Translations under genes and position numbers: made by a program
Part shown: one piece after another, positions 34,276 to 46,572 of the stretch
How positions within the stretch are numbered: the stretch's first letter is position 1
Layout of the letters: every line of letters begins with the position of its first letter
The notes under the pieces: generated by a model
Databases searched by the model: none
What the model was told of the DNA's origin: nothing
What the model saw: the letters and a program-made list of their open reading frames with translations, nothing else
NCBI GenBank assembly: GCA_029953675.1
Contig: JAMWBK010000003.1
Location: forward strand, 1,488,001 to 1,552,000
DNA length: 64,000 nt
Direction: 5' to 3'
From: Rhodosorus marinus
Lineage: Eukaryota > Rhodophyta > Stylonematophyceae > Stylonematales > Stylonemataceae

Positions 34276-34834
34276 CTAATTTGGGTCGTCCTCGTCCCCT
34301 TTGTATTCGTCAAAATTCTGATTGACACGTTCAATATTCAAGTAAAACTTTTCACCAGGTGCGTTCATGACTGATTTGCCCATCCAAAGGTACTCCTCTG
34401 CACCTGACCCAAAGCAAGAAAGATCACAGGCTTTTAGCGGGAGTTTTTGCAGCCTCATCGAACGGGGCCGTGGCAAAAAAGTGGTCTGATCGCGTACCTT
34501 CAATATCCGAGTACTCCAAGTCCGATGACTTCAACGTATGACGCACCTGAGGGGAAAAATTCTCCTGCACAGTCTCCTTAATCCTGTCCTCGAGCCACTC
34601 CGTATTGTATACAAAAATGGGCGTCCTTTCAGCCCCATTCACGGCAGTCGCCAAGTGTGGTACTTTCGGGAGTGATCGCTTCGGAGCTGGAGTCTCAGCC
34701 TCGTGAACAGTCTCTGCCAACTGCGGCACTCGCGAAGGTAGAGATCCCTTGGACCCTTTATCACCAGAACAGCACCACCTACGCCAGATCCCAGATGACC
34801 TGATTCTACTCAGTCCCAGCCGTGAAGACATCAT
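34276..34834 (-). CDS. Conserved-looking small protein, putative mitochondrial
   Basis: Two exons, complement(join(34276-34403, 34498-34834)), give 154 aa; the 94-base intron is GTACGC/CAG and splits a Gly codon. The start MMSSRLGLSRIRSSGIWRRW is basic, amphipathic and free of acids, a typical mitochondrial presequence. A Pro/Ala-rich linker with a duplicated motif (SRVPQLAETVHEAE and PKVPHLATAVNGAE) follows, then a more compact C-terminal part (VYNTEWLEDRIKETVQENF and EEYLWMGKSVMNAPGEKFY) and an acidic tail. I do not recognise the family; it may be a subunit or assembly factor of a mitochondrial complex. An open GTG precedes the chosen ATG. Confidence 0.6.
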
Positions 34835-36331
34835 CACCGGCAGTCCGTCCTAGACCAGATCTTACGAAACAACCTAGTTCAAAAGCCTCTCAATTAGCCC
34901 AAACATCAAAATTTCAATCCTAAATACCAGATCATTTAACCAAATCTCCTCTCCAACCACAGAAACTCTACCAGATTTTCCACCAAGTCTCCTTCCTCGG
35001 AGTACTCCCGAACAAGTCCATAAGCCTTCCTCTTTGACAATTTCCTCCTCGCCAAACCAACTGTTGTATTTTGAAAATATTTTAAAGGGCTTGCGTTTTC
35101 CCCTTCTCAATGTGATGGAAAACGCATGCCAATTTCTCCCTCTGCGCTGACGTGAAACTCTGAAGAAATTTGCGTCCATTGTTCCCATAGGCTTTATCAA
35201 GGGGGTATGAGTTTGTTTCGTTTTCTGAATAGTAGTTATAATAATCAATTATTTGGACGTTTAATCTTCCGGTTGTAGGGTAGGAAGATATGGTTCATAT
35301 TTTGGCCCCCCTGAGGACGGAAAAATAGTATTTTCGATTTGCTTACCAATCCCAATCGTGGCCAGGGCCAATGTTACCATGCACATATAGACTCCCCTTC
35401 AAAAAATTACATGAAAACCCAGCTCATGTTGGAACCTTCTAACACCCTTCCTTTGGCCAAGCACGACAAGCTAAAAACCAAGAATAAGGAACAACGAAAA
35501 AATATATAATATACATTTTGAACGAATAGCTCCAAAGGAGCGCCATTTTCCTGTATTTTTTTACTCGAGGGGATCGACAAATTGATGAAACGAATATTAT
35601 TTGAACTATTTATACTTTTAAAGCGTATTGAGGGGTTGTCGAAAGTTGTTTGTATAGGGGTTGATTAAATTGCTTAATCGGGACTGGGATTGTAGCAAAA
35701 AGGTCGCTGGGGAGGAAGGTGAGATCGATACTGGATCTCAAAGGGACGAGCATACATACGAAACAAACTCCTCTGACAAGTACGATGCGAGAAGGATTTT
35801 AGCACTTGCTGTGAGTTGGATTCGTATAGATTGTGTGTCGTGATCAATTGGTTCAACGGCATAGATTTTTCTCACTTTATTCCTTATTGTGGCGAGGCCA
35901 CCATCATTAGATATAAAAACTAGGTGCAGGTTTGCCCGGCAACGGTTAAGAAGAGTCAGAGCCGCGAGCGCTTTTGCTAGGACGCGCTGAGTGTGTGAGT
36001 CCCTGGATAAACAAGGGTTTGGGTTTGGAGAGCCACCTCACCGGTGTGTTATCGTGAGGTATGAGGAGAATGCTCATGTTGCAGGTTGACCTTCGCGTCC
36101 GGCCAAGGGACGTCAACTGGGCTGGGGTGTTTCAGGTTTTTCTCAACACAGCCTTGAGGGCTCTTTTGCCATTTGCGCTGTTCCTAGAAAGATGTCTGGC
36201 TTTAAAGACGGCTTTCAAAACAACGGAAAAAGGTCAGCAACAACAAAAATAATAGGGGCTTCTCGATTGTACAAAGCGTGGGATGGTTGGGGACGGTCCG
36301 TTCAGTTCTGGCTTAGACTCTCGGGCCAACA
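34835..36331. other. Intergenic
   Basis: Upstream flank of the small mitochondrial-type gene and downstream flank of ARL8. AT-rich at 35330-35640. Short frames on both strands carry no recognisable domain. Confidence 0.45.
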
Positions 36332-37370
36332 TCAGGACTTTTTAGAGCTGTGAGCGATCAACCACTGTAGTGTGATGTCAATGTTCGTCCGATTCCTAGC
36401 CTAAGAGTAAGTCAAGAATAAGAAAATCAGAACTGCGCGCTTGTGTGCTGGCCGAAACAGCGCTGTGGCAATGTCCATGACGTAATTAATGCTATGCGGA
36501 TTGGGACCCAGATCGAAAGGCTTACCGAGATCGAATATGCGCAAACTTCTCTCCCTTTTAGACTGGCTAAATCACTGCTCATGTAGAAGAATGGCGTTCC
36601 GCCCTGAGTGAGAATTCAACCTGCTTGTTTTGCCGAGACGCTCGGAGCTTGAGCTTGTGCGGATTGCTTACAAAATTTCCGCCAGCTCCTTCTCGCTCTT
36701 GACTGCCGCTGGGAGGTCGCTCTTATTCCCTAGCAACAGAAGAGGGATCCCTGGACCACATGAGACGAAGCTCGTTAGTTCCCTCAACTCACAATGGCCC
36801 AACGAGTACCAGCATCCTTACCTGCAAGCGACGGTTTGCTCAACAGATCGTGCAGCTCCGATCGAGATAGCGCGAACTTTTCCGAGTCCGCGGCATCAAC
36901 AACATATACAATAGCACTTGCTCCAACACAGTATCTATGGACACGAGAATCACAAGAAAGTTTTAGGAGAGCACCGAAGCAGAAGAATTTGAAGGTTCAG
37001 GACATCAACAAACCGCTCCCACATAGCCCGAAAATTTGCTTGACCTCCTAGATCCCACATCTTCAAAGTCACCCCTCCTTTTGAGTACTTCTGCATATTA
37101 AGCCCTCGAGTTGGAATTCTGTCTTCGATCATTTCATTCCTTGAAATCAGAGTTACCAGAGTAGTCTTCCCCGCAGCAGGAAGGCCCAGAATTGACAAAT
37201 CCATCTCTTGTTGAAAGAACATCCTGCAACAAACAATTGATCAAATTTCTGAGAAACACAACCCAAGCCAGCTCGACCAAACACCAGTAGAATTCAGAAA
37301 ACCCTTACCCATAAAGCCAGTCCATGAGATCAGTCCATGACCTCATCAACTGACTAACCAGGTCAGACAT
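36332..37370 (-). CDS. ARL8: ARL8-type small GTPase
   Basis: Six exons, complement(join(36332-36400, 36526-36574, 36672-36750, 36822-36934, 37014-37223, 37309-37370)), give 193 aa; all phases match. The P-loop is GLPAAGKT, switch II is [16 protein letters not shown], and guanine specificity is from NKSD. After the P-loop the order IPTRGLNM then [45 protein letters not shown] and [10 protein letters not shown] matches ARL8, a family that recruits motor adaptors and tethers to lysosome- or vacuole-related membranes. The N-terminal helix ([21 protein letters not shown]) is amphipathic for membrane contact and lacks the Gly2 myristoylation site, as in ARL8. The intron after WER uses an off-consensus GTTTGT donor. 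The fifth exon has a tandem GAGCAG acceptor that could add or drop one residue. Confidence 0.92.
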
Positions 37371-37509
37371 CTTGTCCTCTTACAACAGAAAGAAGACGAA
37401 ACAGAAAACAACCAACCTCAGATATCAAAAACAGATAATCAGCCACCCTCCTTCCCCCCCAACTTTCGCCTCCCCCACTTCCCCTCCCTCCTCACCCGTT
37501 CCGCTGGTT

Positions 37510-37532
37510 GTATCCGTTAATCTAACGGATAC
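37510..37532. repeat. Perfect 10-bp stem-loop upstream of ARL8
   Basis: GTATCCGTTA and TAACGGATAC flank a 3-base ATC loop, 140 bases upstream of the ARL8 start codon. On DNA level it is an inverted repeat that could be a dimeric protein-binding site. Confidence 0.7.
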
Positions 37533-38223
37533 GTCGACAGCAACACCAACGAACTCCATCTGGGTTTAGTGGATAGTGCAGAGGTCCTCGTTGGTTTCGT
37601 GACCTCTTTCGGAGCGTGACTCAGCTCTTCTTCTTGATAGCGTCTCCTCGCCAAGCTGTCTTTGCACTCTCTCGCGTTTGAAACGCTGCTTTGTTGTTGG
37701 ACGCACGTCATCAGGATCTTGCTTCCCTCTTCACAAGGTAGACTTGAGGAAGACTCATTGAGTAAAGGAAGGGTTTGTTAACAAGTAACTTCTGACGGGT
37801 CCTTCTTGATACATCCCCTTTGGGTTTTCTTCTATAGGTATATATTGAAAATCATGATTACTTGATCGTCAAAAGTATTGCTAAAGAGCAAACGCGATTG
37901 CGTCGCGTTCTCCATGGAGTAGGTTGTGGTCTGTTGCGATGATGCCGTCGGTTTGGGTGGAGGCGATGGGGATGGAGATGAGTAGCTTCAAGTTACTTTT
38001 ATGGGACTGTTGAAGGAAAAGCGAGGATTGAGTAAAGGAGAACTTGGGGGTGCCTGATACGGTTTTGAAAGGACTGGTGACAAGGAAGGATGTCCTAGAG
38101 GGTGATGGTGGTAGATGATGCCAGTGGGTGGGTGGTAAAGAAGTGAGCTTTGACTGAGAAGATAAGACTTAGGGGAGGGGTTAAACGTGGTATGTAGAGA
38201 CGGGTGAGATATTCGTGGTAGCA

Positions 38224-38255
38224 GATGTGGTGATGTGGTGATGTGGTGATGTGGT
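38224..38255 (+). repeat. Tandem octamer GATGTGGT x4
   Basis: Four perfect direct copies of GATGTGGT, 130 bases before the VPS35 start codon, in the likely promoter or 5' leader. Confidence 0.85.
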
Positions 38256-38382
38256 GAAGAAGAAAGAATTGATGGATAGCTTTGAAAGAAGGAACAGGAT
38301 AGGATTGAACAGAATTGGGGTTTTGAGGGTTGTCTTGGATGGGAAGCTTGGATGAGGGAATATGAGAGAGTATTTGTGAGGG

Positions 38383-40760
38383 ATGTCTGGTGGTGTGAGG
38401 TTTGAGCTTGGGCTTCAGAAGGAGGCTTTGTTGGGTGTATCTCAAACGGGTATGAGATTGGCTGAGGCGATTGAACGTGGATCGTTGGAGGAGGCGGTTG
38501 CTAGAGCTGGAGAGGTGGCTGGACAGCTACGGTTGGATTCCGTGGCATCGTTGCCGATCGAGTTGTATAGCGATGTCCATATAGCGGTTGGGGAGGAGCT
38601 CCAGGTTCTTCAGAGATGGATCGCTTTGAAACGTAGTACACGGTTTTCCGAGAAAGCGCTCCGAAAAGCTCAGGAAAATGCACAAATTGTTCCCAGGCTT
38701 TACGTTACCGTGGTCGTGATCGGGGCTTCCTGCGAGATCAATCCTCCCTCAGCTGTGTATACCTACTCCGACTTGATGGACCTTCTGACAGGTGTTCAGG
38801 ATCCCATCAGAGGGCTCTTTCTTCGCGCTTTCGTCACTCAACATCTACGAAAGTCCTTTTCGGAACTCGGAAGCGCGGAATCGATCAAGTTGTTGATTCG
38901 CAACCTGATTGAAATGACGAGGCTTTGGGTTCGGACCTCTCCGAAGAAGGGAAAGAAGGAAGCACGAGTTCTTATAGGACAAACTCTGTCCGCTCTTGGT
39001 CGACTGGATCTGGATACCGAAACGTACGCAAGGACAGTCCTTCCACGGCTCACGGAAATGATCCTGAGCTATTCCGATCCCCTTGCACAAGAGTACATCG
39101 CCGAGTGTATCGTGCAAGTATTCTCTGACGAGCTTCATCTAAGCACACTGGATAGTCTTCTTGGGATGTGTCAGGGACTGTCTCGTGGTGTTCGCTTGAG
39201 GATCGTAATATCAGCTCTGACCGAACGACTCGGATCGTTTGTCCTACAGTCTCCAGAGAATGCCAAGATGGCCGATAATGCTGAGGCTTTCCAGACGCTA
39301 ACGAGTCATCTACCCGCGATAGAAGCTCGAATGGGAGATAAGCTCAGCGTTGTCGATCGAATAGGCATTTACCTCGCTGTACTCCGCTATACGCTGAAAG
39401 CTGAGCCGGAGCGATTGGAAAACGTCGATAAAGTACTTGTTTATGCCCTTCAGGCCGTCCCCGAGGAGGGCTTTGAACAAGGATCTGAGCAGGAAGAGCT
39501 CGTCGGAAGCGCTCTTACTGAGCCACTCATTGCGAACAAAAGTTTGGCCGCAGCTCTAAAGCTCGAAAGCTATAGGGAGCTGGCCGCGAGGTTGTCCTCA
39601 CAGACCCGAAGGATAGTGGCGGCCACGATGCTCAAATCTGTTACGCAGTTCTCAGCTTGCTTGTCGGACGTGGAAGACATGGAACGGCTTTTCGAACTGG
39701 TGGGTGCACTTGTCGAGGACGAAAGCGCAGAAGATGTTGATGAGGATGCACAGAACCTGGTGGCTAGAATCGTTTTCTTGTTGGATGATTCGGATCCCGT
39801 GAGATTGTTTCAGTTCTATCAGGTGCTGCGCAAGAGACTGGCAAGGGGTGGTTCGAAGAAAGCTCGAATCACGTTCCCATCGCTTATTATTGCCTGTCTA
39901 CGTCTCACAGTGCGACTCTCTAGTAACGAGGAGGAATTCCTAAGGGTTTGTCAATTCTCTATCGAAACCATCAGTGCTCTTGACGAATCAGACCCGCAGC
40001 TTGCACTGAAGATGTATTTAGAAGGGGTCGCTGCGGCAGCTAGCTCTGTGCGGCTTGCGTCACAGGTCATGTATGACTTTGCTGCTCACGCGATCGTCCT
40101 TTACGAGGAGCACATGAGCAATCACGCTCGACTTGGCTATGAAATGATCGTGCTCATCCTTGGCGCAATTGGAGCAACAGCAACGTCCTTCCACGACACT
40201 GACTTCAAGACTCTAACTAACCGATTGTGTAAGCACTCGGCTTGCCTTCCTGACGACCTCCAAAGGTAATTCTTCCCCCCCCCGCCCCCACCGTCATCCT
40301 CGCCCCTCCTACCAGTATCCCAGCTGAACCTAAGACTTTACTGTGCGCCGGGAACAGATGTATCGCGCTTTGCTTGTGTGCGAGGACCTATTGGAAAGCT
40401 TCCATGTTGCGGAGAGAACAGGATCCTTCCTGTTCAGTACTTGATAAGCAGGTTGTTCATTGTCTGATTAAGGCTAGATCAATAGCAACGTCAAGACCGT
40501 CCCGTCAAGAGAAGGGCACCACTCTTCTCGAAGTCTTCGGAACAGTCTCATTCCTGTGGGAATCCAGGTGTCCTCTGAACTACAAGGAGTGGGTGATTGA
40601 TATGCACGAGGAGGTGCAAAACTGCTTCGGAGCCAATGATTCCAAGACAGCTCTGTTAACGGCGCACATTGAGAGATTCAACGCCCAACGATTTTCGCGC
40701 CTATCGGCGTCCATCAAGGACAGCGAAGAGCTCAGCGTCCCCAACGGTTCCCTTCACTGA
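38383..40760 (+). CDS. VPS35: Retromer subunit VPS35
   Basis: Two exons, join(38383-40265, 40358-40760), give 761 aa, close to the usual 750-800. The 92-base intron is GTAATT/CAG and splits an Arg codon. The N-terminal helices include the hallmark PRLY (104-107) in NAQIVPRLYVTVVVIGASCE, the region that contacts VPS26. VQDPIRGLFLRAFVTQHLR follows, equivalent to the conserved VQHPLRGLFLRNYLL of other VPS35 proteins. The rest is alpha-solenoid, ending in ALCLCARTYWKASM and DKQVVHCLIKARSIA, matching the C-terminal part that holds VPS29. VPS35 is the scaffold of the cargo-selective retromer that returns receptors from endosomes to the Golgi. It is divergent but complete, and no key segment is missing. 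Confidence 0.92.
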
Positions 40761-41520
40761 TCACATGCCGTACTACGGAATCGAGGACGAACTACATGGC
40801 CGGATGGGTTCATAACTTTGAGAGATTTTGTAAATGTATAGATGTAAATTTATTCATATATCCTTAATCCAATAGGTCGAAGGCAGAGGAGTGCAAACAA
40901 GGTCAGGCTCACTTGCGCTTTCCCCTGTCCCACCGCGTACGTGTTGACAACCCCTGAGCACGAAGCGGACCTTCTGAACTAACCCGTGTAGCACCTACAT
41001 CACCTGCCCCGGTTCGGGTGCAGCGCTTCCGACGTTGCTGAGTTGTTTTACAGAGTATAACCCACAACGAATCTGCCAACCTTGCGATACCGGAGACTCT
41101 AAACGAACAAGTACCGGAGCTCAAGACTCGTCCTTCGGTCTCGAGGGTTAGTCCATTTCAGGAGCATCGTGGTGCTCTCAGCGCATGGACTTGGCATCCT
41201 GCCCATGAAAGACAAACAGGTGTGTATCGATATCTTTGATACCAATCAGCCGTGGTTTGGGACTCCCATGGGAACGAATGCTGTTTCCTCTCTAAGCTTG
41301 GATCAATTCAGGCGGATTACAAAACACGTCTTGGTTTACTTTATTACTTGCATAAATGAGGGGCAAACTATTTTATAAACAGGATCAACAGGAGTTTCAT
41401 ATTGTTCAGGATCAGTGAGATGGTGCTAATATAAACAAGCTCATCTCACGTTGTATATAGGCAGAAAACGCATTTTTGCATGTTCGTACACTTATCCACG
41501 GCTGACAAAAGTGCAACATA
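40761..41520. other. Convergent spacer VPS35 / RSH
   Basis: About 760 bases between the two convergent genes, possibly with a last RSH exon. A minus-strand basic frame at 40909-41124 has no domain and is not called. Confidence 0.4.
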
Positions 41521-43408
41521 TTATGGAAGCGATTTGCCAATGCAATGCCTCATGTTCCCAATATGGGGGTGCGACTGAATCACACCCTGACCTTTGTACT
41601 GCACATGTGCAGCCGTACCCAACTCGGCCACTCTATGCATCTCCTCGCTTCGGATTTGTATCTCAAGGGGAAACTCACCAACATCCGTCTGTATAGCCAC
41701 TGTGGTGTGCAGTGATTGGTATCTGTACAAGGCAATCAAAAATCCAACCAGGTGGGTTAGCAAATTCGCTCCCAACCACGGTAAGAGGTTTTCGCGTACG
41801 TACCCATTCTCCTTCGGATGCTTAATATAATCCTTGACCTTCATGTCCTTGTACTCATCCCACTTGCCCTGTACGAGCCCCATAGCTCTGTAGCAGGAGA
41901 TCTCACCATCACTGTCAGAAACGCGTCCACCCCATCGTGGGGTAATAATAACTCGAAGTGCAAGCACGTCCAAAACTTCGTCCAGTGAAAGGCCTTTCTT
42001 CTCCATCTTCTTGTGGATAGAATACAGGCTCTTTTGCCTCCCGGACACTTTAACACAAGACACCTGGGGTACAACAAATGACGGCGAACGTCAACACTCA
42101 TTCACATCAACAACTACTCATATCAGGTTCTTGGGCTTCGGCAAGGCTATGTACTTACATACGAGCGTAGCTGGGGATCGTCCCACAGCAGAGACTCTAC
42201 CTTTCTTCTAGACTCGTCTAGGACCTCAGCAAACAAAGATGTCTTCTCTTTCACAGCTTCTTTCAATCTTTCGTACTCCTCTGGGTGACTAACTTCAAAT
42301 GCCCGCTCCTCCAGTTCCCGCTGCAACACCGCGAACCCGCATGTATGTGCGAGAGGGGCATAGAAAGAGAGGGTTAAATCCGCAAAGGACTTGAGCCTTG
42401 TTCTCGAGGACTCATCCAAAGACGAGATTGACCAGCGGAGGTGCGTCAACGCGTTCACAAGCTCAATCGCCACAATTCGAAAATCACAAAGGTTTTCCAA
42501 GACCTCACTCAGCTGTGCCTCGGAGAGCTTTTCAGAGGAAGTATTCCTCATCAACCTCTCGTGAAGGCCCTTGCGAGATTCCACGAGCCGGGTTACCTCC
42601 GGGTCCAGCAGAGACGTAAGCTGGCTCGATGGTTTTCTCAAGGCTGAGACGACACCTGCCAACAGAGTCTTGTGATCGAGCTCCAGGTCGGCAAGGAGCG
42701 AGAAGACACCCTTACACCGTACCAATTCATCTTTGGACGTGCAACTCTCGATCGCGAGGGTCAGCGCCTTCCGAGCCTTGTATTTCGCCATACTGTTCAG
42801 GTATGCCAGCTTCTCATCCAATTCTCCGAAAGCAGACTCGAACGCAGGGAAAGTTACTCCAGAACCCAAACCCACTCGCGCGGAATTTCCGCTCGGCAGG
42901 GTTTTCGCTGGGGTGAGGGAAGCCAGGTTCGAAACCGGCGAGAAAACATATCTACTTATGGTACTCCTCATCACCTCATCCTCCTCCTGCATAGAAAGCA
43001 CAATAGGCGTGTTTAAGCGCATTTTCTTCTTCTGTCGCAAGTTGGTTGTTGAAGCTCGCGGAGAAAGTTCTCTCCTCTTACCTCAGAGTCCTCTCCGGCG
43101 AGAAATGGCGTCCCAGGATCGGTATAAAACGGTATACTCGCTGGCGAATAACCGGAAAACGAGAAATTACCGGTTACCGGCTCCTCAACGTCAGTTACGG
43201 ACATCATCATTTCCCGCTTTTGAAACCCATGCCCTGCTCGAAAGTCCGGCAACTGCCCCCTTACTGAGCTTGGCGTGTTTGATGCTGACCCATGAAAGAA
43301 GGAACCCGAAGAAGAAGAACATATCTCACTCTTCGAAGATGGAATTGGCATGGGAGCCGACTTGCCAATCGGCTCCAAAAAAGCTGCCCGCTGTCCCTCC
43401 GCATTCAT
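41521..43408 (-). CDS. RelA/SpoT homologue (RSH), (p)ppGpp synthetase with degenerate hydrolase domain
   Basis: Four exons, complement(join(41521-41722, 41804-42063, 42159-42986, 43082-43408)), about 538 aa. The first 170 residues are Ser/Pro-rich and unordered. An HD-like helical domain follows, but the catalytic pieces are lost: the HDxxEDT position reads SALRKPSS, and the KLADRLHN position reads ELVNALTHLR. YAPLAHTCG remains. The synthetase domain is well kept: KVSGRQKSLYSIHKKM, LSLDEVLDVLALRVI, DYIKHPKENGYQSLHTTV (joined across intron 3) and FPLEIQIRSEEMHRVAELG, with the catalytic Glu in EIQIR. So it should make but not hydrolyse (p)ppGpp, as in some plant plastid RSH proteins. No TGS or ACT region is seen. 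The C-terminus is tentative; an intron after AAHVQYK (GTCAGG to TTTTGTCAG) would give another tail. The N-terminus does not clearly show a transit peptide. Confidence 0.85.
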
Positions 43409-46319
43409 ACTTGCGCTTCTACTCTAAACCCCGAACCAAAAAAAACAAAAAACCTACAAACCTCACCTCACTTCCCCGAACCCCCCAAAAAATCCACAAA
43501 AAAAGCTACTCACCTCCTCACTCATCCAAACATCCTCACATGAACCATTTGCTCAAAACCTCATCAACATACCAAAAGCGCAAATGCTAAAGGCTTACCT
43601 CCCAAAACACCTCTCTTCAAACCTTCCCACTTACTACACATATCCTACAGACCTTCCCCATCCTCTCCACTCATCTAAACAACCTTGACCAGTCTCGCCC
43701 ACATCTCAGAACCCTTTCTTGGGACCTTAGCCATCTTAATCTACCCAACCCCTCACCTTCTTCTCAAAGCTTCCACCCCCTTTTTCTTTTGCTGGCATCC
43801 TAAGCACTCCATAAACACAAAAAAAAAAGAAAAAAAGGCATACTCATGCACATGAGTTAACCTCTCCATCCACCCCCGGGGACATTGTGCTCCTTCGCGT
43901 TGCGGAATACTTCTTATTGAGAATAGAACTACCCTTATGAAAATGTACACGGAGACTAAATTGTCTTAAAATATTACTTAATTACTATACTCATGGGTTA
44001 ATGGTGTTGAGAACCACCCCCTGCAGAGATATATTCTTGCTGACTGTTCCCGCTTAGATTAGTAAGGGTTCTGAGGGAAGGGGGAGAGCTGAGGGTGAAC
44101 AAGATGCTAGAATTTAAAAATGCATAAGTCTTCGATATTTTTGAGGAGTGATTTGACAACGGGTGAATTTGATTTTCGTGATCAATGCAATAGTAAAGTT
44201 TCATTCGGTTTTTTAAAAAAGGTTCTATTTGGTTTTTTCTCTCTACCTCGTTAACAGGAGGAGAAAGAACGAGTTCATGAATGTTATGATCATTTTAGAC
44301 GAAATAAAATTCGCGATCGTCTTCCTAAAATTTCGGTCCATTGACGGTTCCAGACAGCCAATCAATGGAAGCTCATCTCGCCTTTCCGTTGAAATTTTTT
44401 TCTTCGTTAGCTAATAACGCTCATTGAAATTTTCCCACTGACAACTTACTTTTGGATACGTTTGAAAAACAAAAAAACGTTTCTTGGGGAGGGGATTTTC
44501 CGATATCACATCATTCATACACATTTTGGTACCAAAATTGAGGGTTCTATTGGAATCAACCCCTCACTCCACCCCCACACGCTTTCTCCCACCTTGAGAG
44601 ATTCATCCAATTCCATATAGCAAAATCGCATTGCAGGAATGGTGTGTACAGAAAAAGGAAAATTGGATATTGCACCCACAAAGCACATACGCAGCAAGCC
44701 GTTGCGTATTAGATACTATTTTCATAAGAGGGAAAAGAATTTTGGAAAACCATTTTTATTGGTTTGCAAAGTATGCCCGTTGCCCCTGGGCCGGCCAACG
44801 TAATATATATACGTCAGACGCATATTAGCTGGTAAAAACGTTTGCCGCTCTTTGAATGCAGAAAATGCATTTGTGGAATGTCAGCAGATGGTGTGGGAAG
44901 GGGCGGTTGCTTGCTGTCTATGCAATTTGCTGGCTTCCGATCAGAGCTTCGATGACACCATCGGGTTTGGTTTTGACCTCTAGGGTTTTGGGATTAACAA
45001 GGGTATGGACTGAGCACGAGTGTAGGATGCATTGACTGAGGAAGGAAATCTGGAGGTTCCATTATGTGGTGCGTTTAGACGTCTCTTGGAGCTCAGCATG
45101 ATGGGGGGTGCCTGATGAGATTTAAATATGAACATACCCAACAACCGATTGCATGCGAGGGAATAGATCGCACATAAACGAACAGGACTGAAGAGGCAGT
45201 ATAGTCAAACCGAGGCCGTTCCGGAAAAATTCACGGGCTAGTTAAGACGTTAAGACGCGTTGAAGGGTAAAAGATTCCTGCAGACCAGTCCCGCCTCCAG
45301 TTCGAGTCTCAACCCCCCCGCACTTTCGATCATATCGAGACCAGAGAAACAAACCGCGCTCCTGGGCAACCGTTCAGAGAATCCATTGCCTACCGAGAGC
45401 ATTTCGTCCTACAAAGTTGTCCCATCCTCATCCGCAGAAATCCTACCACGAAATTACTTGAAACGTCAATTCATAGCCGAAAGGGGGACACTGCATTTCT
45501 TCCCTAACTTTGCAGAGGATACAATTTTCCCGCACAAATTACACACCCTTTCGAACTAAGATTAATCCAGATATATGTAAAAATAGCTTTTATTCATTTC
45601 TAATACTATACTTGTAATGGGCAGTTTTTGAAACAGATCTATGAAATCATTAAAAAGTAAATGAATCCTATAATATATCTGGTTCAAACCAATTAATATG
45701 TCGATACGGACTGGTTTTCCCGGACTTTGTCAAGTAAAGTAAAGTCATTGGTAAATCCAATCGGGGATTCTGTTTTGAAGGTTTTGTTTTTCTAGAAAAT
45801 GGTTTGATCCAGTTTTTCCCAACCGTCAAAAAAACTGTGTTGCGGTGGGGGGAGCTCACACATCTTCTTCACCTCGACATGAGGTTGCAAGTCTTTGAAC
45901 AGGTGAGGTCGGCAGCAGGGTAAATGCGGGGCTACCAGTGATATAGGATCCCTGCTGAGCAACCAGCTGGTTGCTGGTCTAAATGGAACATCATTTTCGG
46001 TTAATTGGATACCCGACTTCAGGGAGTAGCCTTTGTAGTTTCTTAGAAGTGCTGCTGACCATCAAGATAAGGAGTGAAGCATGAAATGATAGAGCACGGT
46101 TAATAAATTAGTTCGAGCATTGAATGCGAAGGCGATTGGAGCCGATCGGATGCTTGATGGCAGCTATGGCGCTTGAGGTATTGCCCAAAGCAAGATGATT
46201 TGGCCTGCGTTTCCAGTGAAAAATATATCCCCATGTCATACGCACTGTATTCCATCACTCGGCGAAAGCACTGTCCTTCCCAGTGCCATCTATTGGGAAA
46301 CAAAGAGCATCGATCTTGC

Positions 46320-46359
46320 GACCTTTCAGTCCCTACGTGTGAGTACGCACTGAAAGGTC
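46320..46359. repeat. 11-bp stem-loop
   Basis: GACCTTTCAGT at 46320-46330 and ACTGAAAGGTC at 46349-46359 are perfectly complementary around an 18-base spacer. Confidence 0.65.
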
Positions 46360-46572
46360 TCCCCAGCAAGAGCCTGAAAGTTTGATCGCGCACTGCTTAC
46401 TACCCCCGTGGAACCGAGTAAGCCTGTTTGCACCAGTTTGGGCACCGCAGCAGCTCAATTCCCCAAGCAGGCGCACATTTCAGAACCCAGTATCCACCCG
46501 GCGGAAGATCCGGCAATATGTCCTACAGGTCAATGTACATAGAAACTCACGTGGAGCAAGTGTATAGAACCC

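Larger units (their letters stand above)
37371..38382. other. Divergent intergenic region ARL8 / VPS35
   Basis: The two flanking genes diverge from this 1-kb region, so both promoters should lie here. It contains a perfect 10-bp stem-loop at 37510-37532 and a tandem octamer at 38224-38255, listed separately. No coding sequence seen. Confidence 0.6.

Noticed and set aside
40909-41124. Arg/Thr-rich minus-strand frame as last RSH exon
   Set aside because: It would need an intron of about 470 bases, far longer than any other here, and it has no RSH-like content.
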